From the NCBI RefSeq assembly GCF_900102055.1, contig NZ_FNBA01000003.1:478227-542226 (forward strand): a stretch of 64,000 nucleotides of DNA, read 5' to 3'. Origin of the DNA: Ulvibacter litoralis. Its GTDB lineage: Bacteria > Bacteroidota > Bacteroidia > Flavobacteriales > Flavobacteriaceae. This document shows positions 1 to 8,442 of the stretch, in pieces (within the stretch, counting starts at the first letter, position 1; every line of letters starts with the position of its first letter). The notes beneath the pieces are model-generated. The model had not been told where the DNA came from, did not search any database, and worked only from the letters and a program-made list of their open reading frames with translations. A program made the translations under genes and the position numbers.

Positions 1-246
1 TTTCACCTTTGAATGGGTTCGCAATTTACGTTAATTAGATTTCTTTTTGAAGTGTTACAAGTCGTTTTGTTGTAGTAATCCTAACGAATTAGTAAGCTAA
101 TTATACGTTGTGACGAAGCATTCAAAATGAAGTGATGCTATTATTTAATGTTCTTAGTAGATCGAATTGCTTGAAGCCGCTTGAGATTGGGTTAAGTATG
201 TATTTTATTTCTGAAAGGTAGGAGGCTGCTACTTTGTGGGTTGCAT

Positions 247-795
247 TTATTTAATTCGTTGATACATCTGAACCTTGTCAATATAGTCCTCGTTTTCCTT
301 GAAGAAGTCTTTTATAATACCACTAACCTCAAAGCCCATATTTTTATATAGATTGTATCCTAATTCATTCGAAGCATACACAGCGAGCCAAACAATTTCA
401 ATTTTCGATTTATTTTTAGCCCAATCGACAGCGGCTGTAATCAGAATTTTACCGAGGCCTTGATTTCTCCAATCCTTTTGAATGCCCATTCCGAGCATTG
501 CTGTATGATTTATTTTTGACCTTTTGCTTCCTGTTAGATCAATATTCCCAATTAGTTCATCTTCAAATTCAGCAATTAAAACAATACTGTTCGTGCTATT
601 TTGATATTCTTCAATCAAATGCGATTCTTTTTTTAAATTATTTGGGTATTCTTCCAAAGTCAAAGGAAGTGTCGTTGTATTTTCTATATAGCCTCTTTTC
701 AAACTAAGAATGGCTTGGGCATCTGCTACTAAAGGACTTCTAACAGTAATCTGCTTTCCTGATTTTACGGTATAAAATGTTTTTTCAAATTTCAA
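247..795 (-). CDS. GNAT family N-acetyltransferase
   Basis: Predicted 182-residue cytoplasmic acetyltransferase that would move an acetyl group from acetyl-CoA to an amine; the substrate cannot be read from sequence. The acetyl-CoA binding motif A is visible as R110-x-Q-G-L-G-K, following a beta strand with LIGNIDL (81-87). The C-terminal YNLYKNMGFEVSG stretch is the typical GNAT motif B. Length fits a single-domain GNAT. The gene stands alone, with its stop near a degenerate intergenic region at the left edge and divergent from the flavin monooxygenase at 936. The fold is well supported. A role in peptide, polyamine or drug acetylation would be a guess. Confidence 0.85.
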   Translation of the reverse strand: MKFEKTFYTVKSGKQITVRSPLVADAQAILSLKRGYIENTTTLPLTLEEYPNNLKKESHLIEEYQNSTNSIVLIAEFEDELIGNIDLTGSKRSKINHTAMLGMGIQKDWRNQGLGKILITAAVDWAKNKSKIEIVWLAVYASNELGYNLYKNMGFEVSGIIKDFFKENEDYIDKVQMYQRIK

Positions 796-935
796 TAGCA
801 GTATTTTTTCTGAAAACTAAGATAGTTAATAATTAAAAAGGAGTAGTACGTTCGTTCGGTTAATAAAAGTCGCAATTATGTCGAATAGGCATTGTAATGT
901 TTTTACTTTTGCACGGAATTATAGGAAACAAGAAG

Positions 936-1979
936 ATGTTAGATTATGTAGTGATTGGTGGAGCGCAAGCAGGATTGTCTATAGCGTACCATTTAAAAAT
1001 AATGAATAAAAAGTTCTTAGTTATTGATGGTGAAAAAGAAATAGGCGCTTCATGGTTGAATCGATGGGACTCTTTAAAATTGTTTACGCCTACTGAGTAC
1101 AATCATTTACCAGGGTTACAGTTTGATGCTCCCAAAAAACATTATCCAACAAAACTTGAAGTCGCCAACTATTTTAAATCCTATGTAGAAAAATTTGAAA
1201 TTCCGGTGCAACTCAATACATTAGTTACTTCCGTGCGTAAAACAGAAAAATGTTTTTATATAGCGTATGAGGGTGGTGAAATGGAAGCGAAAAATGTAAT
1301 TGTAGCTACTGGGCCATTCCATATTCCTTACACGCCTCCTTGTCATACAAAGATTTCAGAAAGTATCGTTCAGATGCATAGTAACTATTACAAAGGGGTG
1401 TATCAGTTGCAAGAAGGAGATGCGTTGGTCGTTGGAGGAGGAGATTCTGGATATCAAATTCTGAATGAAATTTCTAAAGATGGCGCTAGAACGGTTTACT
1501 TTTCTGGCGATACGACGGTGAAGTCGCTCCCTCAAACTTTTTTAGGGAAAACACTGTGGTGGTGGTTTACAATGATCGGCTTCTTAAGTTACAGTAAGTA
1601 TAGTTGGATAGGGAAGAAGCTCAATTCGGTAACTCAACCTGTGATTGGTACTGATGTTAAGGAAATTCTTTCTAGGAAGAATGTGATTACTGTGGGAAGG
1701 ACAAAAGATGCAATCAATACTGAAGTCATTTTTCAGAATAAAAAAGTTTCAACAATTAAAAACATTGTTTGGGCAACAGGATATCGTCCCAATTTTAAAT
1801 GGATTGAAGGGTTAGAGTTAGATACAGATGGGTACCCAAAAAACTTTAGAGGAGTCAGTAATATTGAAGGCCTGTATTTTATCGGGCTCCCTTGGATGTA
1901 CACTCGCGGATCTGCAACTTTAGGAGGCGTTTCAAAAGACGCTAGTTATCTAGCTGAAATAATGAGAGCCGAAAACTAA
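936..1979 (+). CDS. FAD/NAD(P)-binding flavin monooxygenase-like protein
   Basis: Predicted soluble class B flavoprotein monooxygenase or related NAD(P)H-dependent oxidoreductase. An FAD-binding Rossmann motif (VVIGGAQAGLS) stands at the N-terminus, a second dinucleotide motif (VVGGGDSG) lies mid-protein for NADPH, and the ATGYRPNF motif typical of flavin-containing monooxygenases follows. An in-frame ATG exists at 897, but I prefer the ATG at 936, because the FAD motif normally starts within a few residues of the N-terminus and a purine-rich stretch (aggaaacaagaag) precedes it. This gives 347 residues. The family oxidises N- or S-containing compounds or ketones; the substrate is unknown. One of few plus-strand genes, divergent from the GNAT gene. 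Confidence 0.8.
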   Translation: MLDYVVIGGAQAGLSIAYHLKIMNKKFLVIDGEKEIGASWLNRWDSLKLFTPTEYNHLPGLQFDAPKKHYPTKLEVANYFKSYVEKFEIPVQLNTLVTSVRKTEKCFYIAYEGGEMEAKNVIVATGPFHIPYTPPCHTKISESIVQMHSNYYKGVYQLQEGDALVVGGGDSGYQILNEISKDGARTVYFSGDTTVKSLPQTFLGKTLWWWFTMIGFLSYSKYSWIGKKLNSVTQPVIGTDVKEILSRKNVITVGRTKDAINTEVIFQNKKVSTIKNIVWATGYRPNFKWIEGLELDTDGYPKNFRGVSNIEGLYFIGLPWMYTRGSATLGGVSKDASYLAEIMRAEN

Positions 1980-2103
1980 AAGTTATATTGTAATCTTTCA
2001 GAAAAAATAGGGTTTCCTAGTTTCCTTGATAAAGGCGTTGCTTTTAATGTAAATGCAAAGTATAGCAGGGAATGTTTCTCAGAATTACTAATTCCGTAGT
2101 GTC

Positions 2104-3054
2104 TTATTCATTTACAAAGTCAAGTATTGATTGCCTTTCTCGATTGATGGTTAATTTAGTGACATCAGGACGTGAATAGTGACCTACTGGATCAAAATTT
2201 TGACATTCTTCTAGGACTCTATTGAAATCTAGTGTTTCTATAATGAGCCCTTCCTTATTGATAACGGGAGCTACCATCCATTCTCCATCAGGGCCTGCAA
2301 TACACGAACCGCCATTCGCTAAAATGGGAGGCGCATTTTCTAATATTTTTGCTAAATGAGGGGTTTCTTTAGGGAAATCGTCTTTAGTCATTAAACTGGA
2401 AACGGATATGACATACGATCTTGATTCTTTAGCGATAAATTTTGTGATGTCTTTTGTGTTATGTTCGCCTCCTGGCCAAACTGCGATATGAAGATTCTCT
2501 CCTAAACCATAAAGTGCAGTTCTCGCCAAAGGCATCCAGTTTTCCCAACAGTTTAATCCGCCGACAGTAAAATCTTTCAACGGATGCACTTGCAGTCCGT
2601 TGCCATCTCCCGGAGCCCAAGTCAAACGCTCTTCATAAGTGGGTTGTAGTTTTCGATGTACTGACTTTATCTCACCCAATTGGTTGATGTAAACCAAGGA
2701 ACAGTAAATGCTATGTCCACCGCGATTTTGTGCTCTTTCAATGATGCCTAAATAAATAGCAATATTGTATTCCTTCGCTAGTTTACATACTTCGTCTAAT
2801 TCTCCTTTCTCAATTTGAATTGAATTCCTAACATAATGCGCATGTAATTCTTTCTGAATGGTCGAGTTCCATTCAGAACCATTGGTTAACGACACCCAAA
2901 AAGGATAACCGGGTAGTAAGCCTTCCCCAAAAATGATCAATTCACAGTTTTGTTTCCCCGCATTTTTGATAGAAGTTATAATTTTTGCTAGTGTTTTTTC
3001 TTTGTTCAACCATACGGGTGAAATTTGAGCTAGTGCTACCTTTAAAGTATTCAT
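2104..3054 (-). CDS. Nitrilase-family carbon-nitrogen hydrolase
   Basis: A 316-residue member of the nitrilase superfamily, cytoplasmic. The catalytic triad is visible: Glu44 in FGEGLLPGYPFW, Lys135 in HRKLQPTYEER and Cys169 in GGLNCWENW. The CWEN context and the PGYPFW stretch fit branch 1 nitrilases (aliphatic nitrilase or cyanide hydratase type, converting R-CN to acid and ammonia) better than amidases or carbamoylases. Length is on the short side for that branch but complete. It lies between convergent and tandem single genes with no obvious operon partner. The exact substrate is not inferable. Confidence 0.85.
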   Translation of the reverse strand: MNTLKVALAQISPVWLNKEKTLAKIITSIKNAGKQNCELIIFGEGLLPGYPFWVSLTNGSEWNSTIQKELHAHYVRNSIQIEKGELDEVCKLAKEYNIAIYLGIIERAQNRGGHSIYCSLVYINQLGEIKSVHRKLQPTYEERLTWAPGDGNGLQVHPLKDFTVGGLNCWENWMPLARTALYGLGENLHIAVWPGGEHNTKDITKFIAKESRSYVISVSSLMTKDDFPKETPHLAKILENAPPILANGGSCIAGPDGEWMVAPVINKEGLIIETLDFNRVLEECQNFDPVGHYSRPDVTKLTINRERQSILDFVNE

Positions 3055-3255
3055 TGCTTTTTATCGTATTGAATTCTATTTTTATAATAGTTTATGCTGA
3101 AAATTATAATCATTTGTGTTTTACAATTTTTGAAGTTCAGTAAAACGAATGTAAAATCATTATCAAAAACTAAGATAACTAAATATTTGATGGACGCTGC
3201 TGAAAGCTCTAAACTTTAAACGAAGCGACGAATCTGGTATGAATAATTGTACTTG

Positions 3256-4725
3256 CTACGTGTCTTTTCTTTTTAGACACTTCCCTCTGGGTTCGTCACC
3301 TTCATGGAGTACAATTTCTGAATGTAGAAACGCTGCAGCTTTAGCCGATTCTTTTACTTTTGAAGCACTACGTTCTAACATTTCCGCTTCAAATTTGGCT
3401 AGTACACTCTTTCTAATTCCAACCTTTTTCCATTCAGAGAAAGGATTGCATCCCTTTGTAATTTCTCTAGCAAGTGCTAGCGCATCCAATAATGCTTGAT
3501 TTGCTCCTTGTCCTTTAAAGGGACTCATTGGGTGAGCAGCATCACCAATAAGTGTTACGTTCTCACCTTTCGCTAATAATTCTGACTCGAGTAATTCTCG
3601 GTCATAAACGGGATAACCAGAAATATGAGTTTCTGGAGTTGCTGTTAAAATTTGTGGAATAGGATCATGCCATTGCGTTCTACGACATGCTTCTTCCTTA
3701 AGTGCTTTTACTCCTTTATTACTAAGTGCTATGGCTTCTTTTTCGGGCATTGGGAAACTTAGTTGCCACATTATAGCGTCTGCTGTATAGGGCATCATAT
3801 AGATTCGCTCATTTCCATTGGCTGTTTGAAATACCGTGGCCGAATCTAACAACGAACTGTCAACACCCTCGAGACTTTCCAAAGAACAAATACCCAGAAT
3901 TACAATACAATCTAAGTAGCGTAAAGGGGTAACATCCTCTCCAAGTAACAATCGTCGTATCGAACTACGAATACCATCGGCGCCAACCACAAGATCAGCC
4001 TGTGCTGTTTTTTTAGCTCCATGTACTTGAAAACTCAGTACCACACCTGCTTCTTTAGATTCCGTAAAGTCTACTAATTGGTGGTCCCATTGTACAACAT
4101 CATGACCGCCTAATTGCTCTAACAAAGTTAAACGCAAAGACTGTCGTGCGATATGTATGTTTGAGCGTTTTGGTGTTTTTGGTGAATCTGACTGCATCCA
4201 CTTTCGCATTCCCCATTCTCCAATCACCTTTCCATCTGTAGTATGTACTAAATGTCTGGTTGAAATGACTCCTTCTTTTAAAGAAAGAATGCCAAATGCT
4301 TCTATTGCTTTACTAGCTTGTTGTAAGGTGAGTCCATAGCCTTGAGATCGGGCATCGAAGGATTTATCTCGTTCATAAAGGGTAAAAGGGATGCTACGAT
4401 GTAAACACGCCACAGCAAGTGCAACGCCACCAATACCACCTCCAATAATAGCAACGTGAGGGTAGTTTTCTGTGTCAGGTATGGGGTGGTTTTCAGAAGA
4501 AATTAATCCAGATCCAGAGCAGTTTGCACATGAATCTAAGTGGCGTTTAGGACGTACTGGAGCAGTACCCTCTCCATTCGTATTTTCAAATTGAGCTACT
4601 GCAGCCTGATAACGTAGGCGAACCTTCTTCCGCAGGCGTCGGCTTTTTTTTCCGCGTCCCTGACATTCAGTACACATAGTCCAATGGGTCGCATCATTTA
4701 CCTCCTTTATCACTTTTTCGTTCAT
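3256..4725 (-). CDS. FAD-dependent aromatic-type monooxygenase with N-terminal zinc-ribbon-like region
   Basis: A 489-residue flavoprotein. Residues 91-489 form a PHBH-type monooxygenase: FAD motif GGGIGG (95-100), the DG motif in VVGADGIRSSIRR and the GD motif in IGDAAHPMSPFKGQGANQA. Ahead of it stand two DnaJ-like CxxCxGxG motifs, C18-C21 and C66-C69, separated by a basic segment. They could make a single Zn site, which is unusual for this enzyme class. The family hydroxylates aromatic or polyketide-like rings with NAD(P)H and oxygen; the substrate is unknown. No signal peptide, so cytoplasmic. Start chosen at the only ATG before the first CxxC. It is a single-gene unit. Confidence 0.85.
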   Translation of the reverse strand: MNEKVIKEVNDATHWTMCTECQGRGKKSRRLRKKVRLRYQAAVAQFENTNGEGTAPVRPKRHLDSCANCSGSGLISSENHPIPDTENYPHVAIIGGGIGGVALAVACLHRSIPFTLYERDKSFDARSQGYGLTLQQASKAIEAFGILSLKEGVISTRHLVHTTDGKVIGEWGMRKWMQSDSPKTPKRSNIHIARQSLRLTLLEQLGGHDVVQWDHQLVDFTESKEAGVVLSFQVHGAKKTAQADLVVGADGIRSSIRRLLLGEDVTPLRYLDCIVILGICSLESLEGVDSSLLDSATVFQTANGNERIYMMPYTADAIMWQLSFPMPEKEAIALSNKGVKALKEEACRRTQWHDPIPQILTATPETHISGYPVYDRELLESELLAKGENVTLIGDAAHPMSPFKGQGANQALLDALALAREITKGCNPFSEWKKVGIRKSVLAKFEAEMLERSASKVKESAKAAAFLHSEIVLHEGDEPRGKCLKRKDT

Positions 4726-4843
4726 TTAAGCTACACCTTAACTTGTCGCTAAGAGGAAGATTTCCTCGATACAAGTACTGCTATACGATTTGAGGCTGTA
4801 AAATTACTATTATTTATTTTAGTCTCAATTTCGGAAAAATGGT

Positions 4844-4873
4844 AATAACGGCCTATTGTTATCGGCTGTTATT
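4844..4873 (-). terminator. Hairpin overlapping the end of the alpha/beta hydrolase gene
   Basis: An inverted repeat, AATAACGGCC at 4844-4853 and GGCTGTTATT at 4864-4873, pairs at nine of ten positions with a ten-base loop. It begins inside the stop region of the minus-strand hydrolase gene and is followed on that strand by ACCATTTTTC. It is a plausible intrinsic terminator with an imperfect T tract. Confidence 0.55.
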
Positions 4874-5870
4874 GTTTTAAAAACTGAACCAAAGGATTTA
4901 TAAAATCATTGAATCTTTCAATATGAGGTAAGTGTCCTGTGTTTTTCAATTCAACTAATTGCGAATTTGGAATTTCTTTTTGTGTTCGTTTTCCTAGTTG
5001 GTCATATAGCCCCATCGTTTTTCTAATGTCATCGGACACAAGAGGCTTTCCTAGAGCTGTTCTATCTCTCGTTCCAATTATTAATAATGTAGGAACAGTT
5101 ATGTTTTTAAATTCATAAACTACCGGTTGTGTAAATATCATATCGTAGGTAAGTGCTGCATTCCAAGCGATGGTTTTGTAATCAGAATTTAATGTCCAAC
5201 CCGCTAATAGGTTTACCCATTGGTCGTATTCTGATTTCCATTGGTTGTCATAGTAATTTACCAATTGGTATTTTTTGATGCCTTCGTAGTTCTTCTTCAG
5301 TTCATTTTTATACCACCATTCTACAGGTTTGTATGGAACTTTTAGTTTCCAATCTTCCAATCCAATTGGGTTCTCTAAAATTAATTTTTCCGTAGTTTTA
5401 GGATACATTAGTGCAAAGCGTGTAGCTAACATTCCGCCCATAGAATGCCCTAAGATTGCTGTTTTTTTAATTTGTAATGTATCGAGGAGTGTTTTTGTGT
5501 TTTGTGCAAGTTGTTGAAATGTGTAGTGAAAATGTTGAGGTTTTGATGATTTTCCAAAGCCAACTTGATCTGGAACTATGACACGAAACCCTTCTTTATT
5601 TAACGCTTCAATTGTCGTTTTCCAATAGGCCCCGTTGAAGTTCTTCCCGTGAATTAAAACAATGTTTTTTCCATTATAATTGTCAGGCTTTATATCCATA
5701 TAAGCCATTTGTAGATTTTGCTCTTGTATGGTTAGTTCTAAAGTTTCAACAGTAAAAGGGTATTCATAATTTGATAATTCTACGTCTAACCATTGTAAAT
5801 TATCATTTTGTGCGTGGTTCAATTGTGAAAAGAGGATGACGATTAGCAATCCTAGGAGATTCTTTTTCAT
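4869..5870 (-). CDS. Secreted/periplasmic alpha/beta hydrolase
   Basis: A 333-residue serine hydrolase with an N-terminal signal peptide (MKKNLLGLLIVILFSQLNHA, cleavage near residue 20), so probably periplasmic. The oxyanion region is IHGKNFNG and the nucleophile elbow is GHSMGG with Ser143. The acid lies in IIGTRDRTA and the His in TGHLPH. The fold is that of haloalkane dehalogenase, epoxide hydrolase or esterase-like enzymes; activity cannot be separated further. It is a single gene ended by a hairpin that overlaps its stop. Confidence 0.85.
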   Translation of the reverse strand: MKKNLLGLLIVILFSQLNHAQNDNLQWLDVELSNYEYPFTVETLELTIQEQNLQMAYMDIKPDNYNGKNIVLIHGKNFNGAYWKTTIEALNKEGFRVIVPDQVGFGKSSKPQHFHYTFQQLAQNTKTLLDTLQIKKTAILGHSMGGMLATRFALMYPKTTEKLILENPIGLEDWKLKVPYKPVEWWYKNELKKNYEGIKKYQLVNYYDNQWKSEYDQWVNLLAGWTLNSDYKTIAWNAALTYDMIFTQPVVYEFKNITVPTLLIIGTRDRTALGKPLVSDDIRKTMGLYDQLGKRTQKEIPNSQLVELKNTGHLPHIERFNDFINPLVQFLKQ

Positions 5871-6251
5871 TTCTTAAATTTCTAATGTTTAATAATAGCT
5901 TTTCTTAGTTGAAAGGTAGCCGGGACTAGATTAAACTACAAATACAATCGAGTTCAATTTTATCAGCAGCAAATATAAAACAATGTACTTTGCAATTCCT
6001 TTTTCAAAGGGCTTGGTAGTACTAAAGTATTCCCAATTAACATTGCGTTATACGATCTAAATTGAATACTCAATTAAAAAAAAATTATACTAATACCTCC
6101 TTTTTTTAGATTCTAAGAAGGTTAAATCAGAAAGCAGAATCGTTAGATAGTTGCAAATATCTTATATTTAGTTTCAGAAAAAATAATGATTCGTATGCGT
6201 TGTATCTTGTTTGATGCTTTTAAGGTTACTTTATATTTAGCTTCAGTAGAA
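5871..6251. other. Gene-free gap with degraded repeat ends
   Basis: No credible coding sequence. Around 6170-6205 the string aaaaaataatgattcgtatgcgttg resembles, base for base over much of its length, the right end of the intergenic element that is well kept at 57244-57463. An attcccaattaacattgcgttatacg stretch near 6030 looks like another element end. I read this as decayed copies of that element, though similarity is weak. Confidence 0.35.
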
Positions 6252-6794
6252 TTACTGAAACAAAACGTATCTAGGTGGAACAAGTCCGTTTAGTCGTATG
6301 TAGACAAGCATTTGCCCTCTATGATGTGTAATATGATCAGCTAGTAATAAGAAAATTTGTCGTTTAGATCTATTCAGACCAAAATAGTCTAACTCATCAT
6401 CTAATTGAGTTGTATCAAATTCTTTTATTAAGTGTATAGCTTCATTAAATGTTTTGTCAATGGTGGCAATCATTTCTTCTTTAGACTTATTCGCAACTTT
6501 ATAAATGGTGTCAGTTTTCCATTCTCGAGATTCTCGCCCTCCTAATAATGATTCGCTATGCCAGTCAATAGCATATCCAATATGCATTAAGTTTTCGGCA
6601 AAGGTAAAAGATTCTGGTGTTGCTTTAAAATTATATTTTTCCTCTGGCATCATTTCAGCCACAAGGATTAAATATTTTTTTGAATTCTCTAACCGTTCCA
6701 AGTAATCTTCAATAAAAACATCCTGTTGTGCAAGCAGCGGTGATGCAACTAAACTAAATAGCATAAGGGTTGTTAAAATGAGTATCTGCTTCAT
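6252..6794 (-). CDS. DinB-family protein with signal peptide
   Basis: A 180-residue exported protein with signal sequence (residues 1-22, cut after SPLLA). The mature part is a four-helix DinB/YfiT-like metal-binding domain: a His in ENLMHIGYAIDWHS and a second His cluster in LLADHITHHRGQMLVYIRLNG, which is the family signature for the metal site. Family members are thiol-dependent or metal-dependent enzymes of mostly unknown substrate. A secreted version is common in Bacteroidota. It lies 14 bases downstream of the metallophosphoesterase gene on the same strand, so the two are probably cotranscribed. Confidence 0.8.
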   Translation of the reverse strand: MKQILILTTLMLFSLVASPLLAQQDVFIEDYLERLENSKKYLILVAEMMPEEKYNFKATPESFTFAENLMHIGYAIDWHSESLLGGRESREWKTDTIYKVANKSKEEMIATIDKTFNEAIHLIKEFDTTQLDDELDYFGLNRSKRQIFLLLADHITHHRGQMLVYIRLNGLVPPRYVLFQ

Positions 6795-6808
6795 CGTATT
6801 TAATTTTT

Positions 6809-7978
6809 TTAGTTGTTTTCGATAATGAAAGAATACGGATCAAATAAACTCCCGTCAACCTTTAGAAAGTCTCCGCTTAGAGATTTTTTCTTAATGGTTA
6901 AAGTTACAATTCCTGGAATAGCATCGGTTACACAGGTGCCATCTGCCAAATAATGTCTGACTTCTCCATCTGCATTTGGGTCGCAAGCATCGGGATATTT
7001 CTTTAGATCTAAACCAGTGGTTTTACCCGCAACACCCACATGTGCTTGAATTAATCCATCCGACTTTTTATACATTTTATTGTCTTGGTTTCCAACGCAA
7101 TTTGGATTCGCTCCCGATGGGGAAGTGGTTAGAGCTATAGAAGAACAGTCCGTTTCATTAATTTTAAGGGGCTTTGTTCTCCAAATATTGTGCGAACTTG
7201 CAGTCAGCAATACGTTTACATTGTATTTTGAAGCTAGATCAATCATCTCTTGACTATTAACGAACGATTGGTTTTTACCCATATCAATCCAAGGAAGATG
7301 ATTAATATGAATAATCCAATATCCTTTTTTTTGTGCGTCTGCATAGACTGCTTCGACCCATTTATAATTCTCACTTCCTTCAGCATATTGAAGGTTTAAA
7401 TATCTCTGCATTTCAGTAGGTTCCATCTCACTTTCTTGAAATGCAACAGAGGTAGCAACAATCCTTACTTTGGTCTCTCCTTTAACAATATCATTAAACC
7501 AGAGATACGGGTATTTGCCCTCATAATCGTGTCCGGATAGCTTTCCAGTGGGTGGGCGAACTGCTTTCTTTCCGCTAGGAAAATTGAGTGTTTTAGCATA
7601 GGTCATTACATCTCCATCTTGACTTTTGCTGTCATGATCTCCAGCTACAAAAAGCATGGGAGTATTGCCAACAATTTTGTTTGCTTTGGAAGCCCAATTC
7701 TTTGCATTTTGAATATTGTAATCAAAATCATTATCAATACCGTCATACGATAAATCTCCAAGCATTAATATTAAGTCGTGAGAAGCTCCTTTTTTGAGGC
7801 TTAATTCTGTGGCTCCGTTTAGTCCCCATTTGTCATCCCAATCTCCTCCAACGGCAATTGTTATGACTTCTGATGATTCGATGTTATTTAAACTTGAAGT
7901 GCTTGTTATTATTGTTGAACAAGAAAAAAGTGTGCTTACAATAATGAGGAAAGAGACAATTAGAATACTATTTTTCAT
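6809..7978 (-). CDS. Metallophosphoesterase lipoprotein
   Basis: A 389-residue calcineurin-like phosphoesterase with a lipoprotein signal (STLFSC, Cys about 20), so probably anchored in an envelope membrane. Metal-binding blocks are visible in order: AVGGDWD, LGDLSYD, AGDHDS, INHLPW and SSHN. This matches the D-x-H / GD-x-x / GNHD-like / H layout, with Asp in place of Asn in the GDHD block. The family hydrolyses phosphomono- or diesters with a bimetal site; the substrate is unknown. It precedes the secreted DinB-like gene closely on the same strand, so both may act in the periplasm. Confidence 0.8.
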   Translation of the reverse strand: MKNSILIVSFLIIVSTLFSCSTIITSTSSLNNIESSEVITIAVGGDWDDKWGLNGATELSLKKGASHDLILMLGDLSYDGIDNDFDYNIQNAKNWASKANKIVGNTPMLFVAGDHDSKSQDGDVMTYAKTLNFPSGKKAVRPPTGKLSGHDYEGKYPYLWFNDIVKGETKVRIVATSVAFQESEMEPTEMQRYLNLQYAEGSENYKWVEAVYADAQKKGYWIIHINHLPWIDMGKNQSFVNSQEMIDLASKYNVNVLLTASSHNIWRTKPLKINETDCSSIALTTSPSGANPNCVGNQDNKMYKKSDGLIQAHVGVAGKTTGLDLKKYPDACDPNADGEVRHYLADGTCVTDAIPGIVTLTIKKKSLSGDFLKVDGSLFDPYSFIIENN

Positions 7979-7999
7979 AATAATTATTTATAGACTTTG

Positions 8000-8442
8000 A
8001 AGCTAACCGGACACGCTAAATCGGAATTGGTTTTGTTTAAAATGAACCTCTTAATAGTATCGTTATTTGCTGTAATGATACTTCCTGGATTGTAATTATT
8101 TTGAGCGCTCAAATATTATTTTGAAGAGGCAAGCAGTATAAATACTCCAATTAATTTTTTAGTCATACAATCAAATTTGTTGTGTTACTTAATTTAGGCC
8201 AACTTTTTCAAATAATCACCAAAGGTTCGTATGCTAATTTTTCATTGAACGCGACATTTTTTATAGTGGGGACACTTTTAAAGGTTCTTTTTAATTCTGA
8301 AAATTCAGAATTTACTGAGAATCATATAAGTAACTTGTTACGTTTTTTTGAAAAAACCAATTTAGTTAATAATTTCTTGCGAGCATAATTCTACTAGGTG
8401 AGAAGCTCTATTTATAAAATTTAAAATCGATTGGATGATAAA
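8000..8442. other. Gene-free gap, fragment of the intergenic element at its right part
   Basis: I see no real gene; a 68-codon open frame on the plus strand has no recognisable features. The stretch 8354-8420 (aaccaatttagttaata, then gcgagcataattctac) matches 10427-10470 on the other side of the ABC exporter gene and corresponds to the inner right half of the intergenic element found at 53-62 kb. The rest is unexplained AT-rich sequence. Confidence 0.4.

Noticed and set aside
8182..8388. A 68-codon plus-strand frame as a gene
   Set aside because: No ribosome site, no domain, and part of it overlaps the fragment of the intergenic element.
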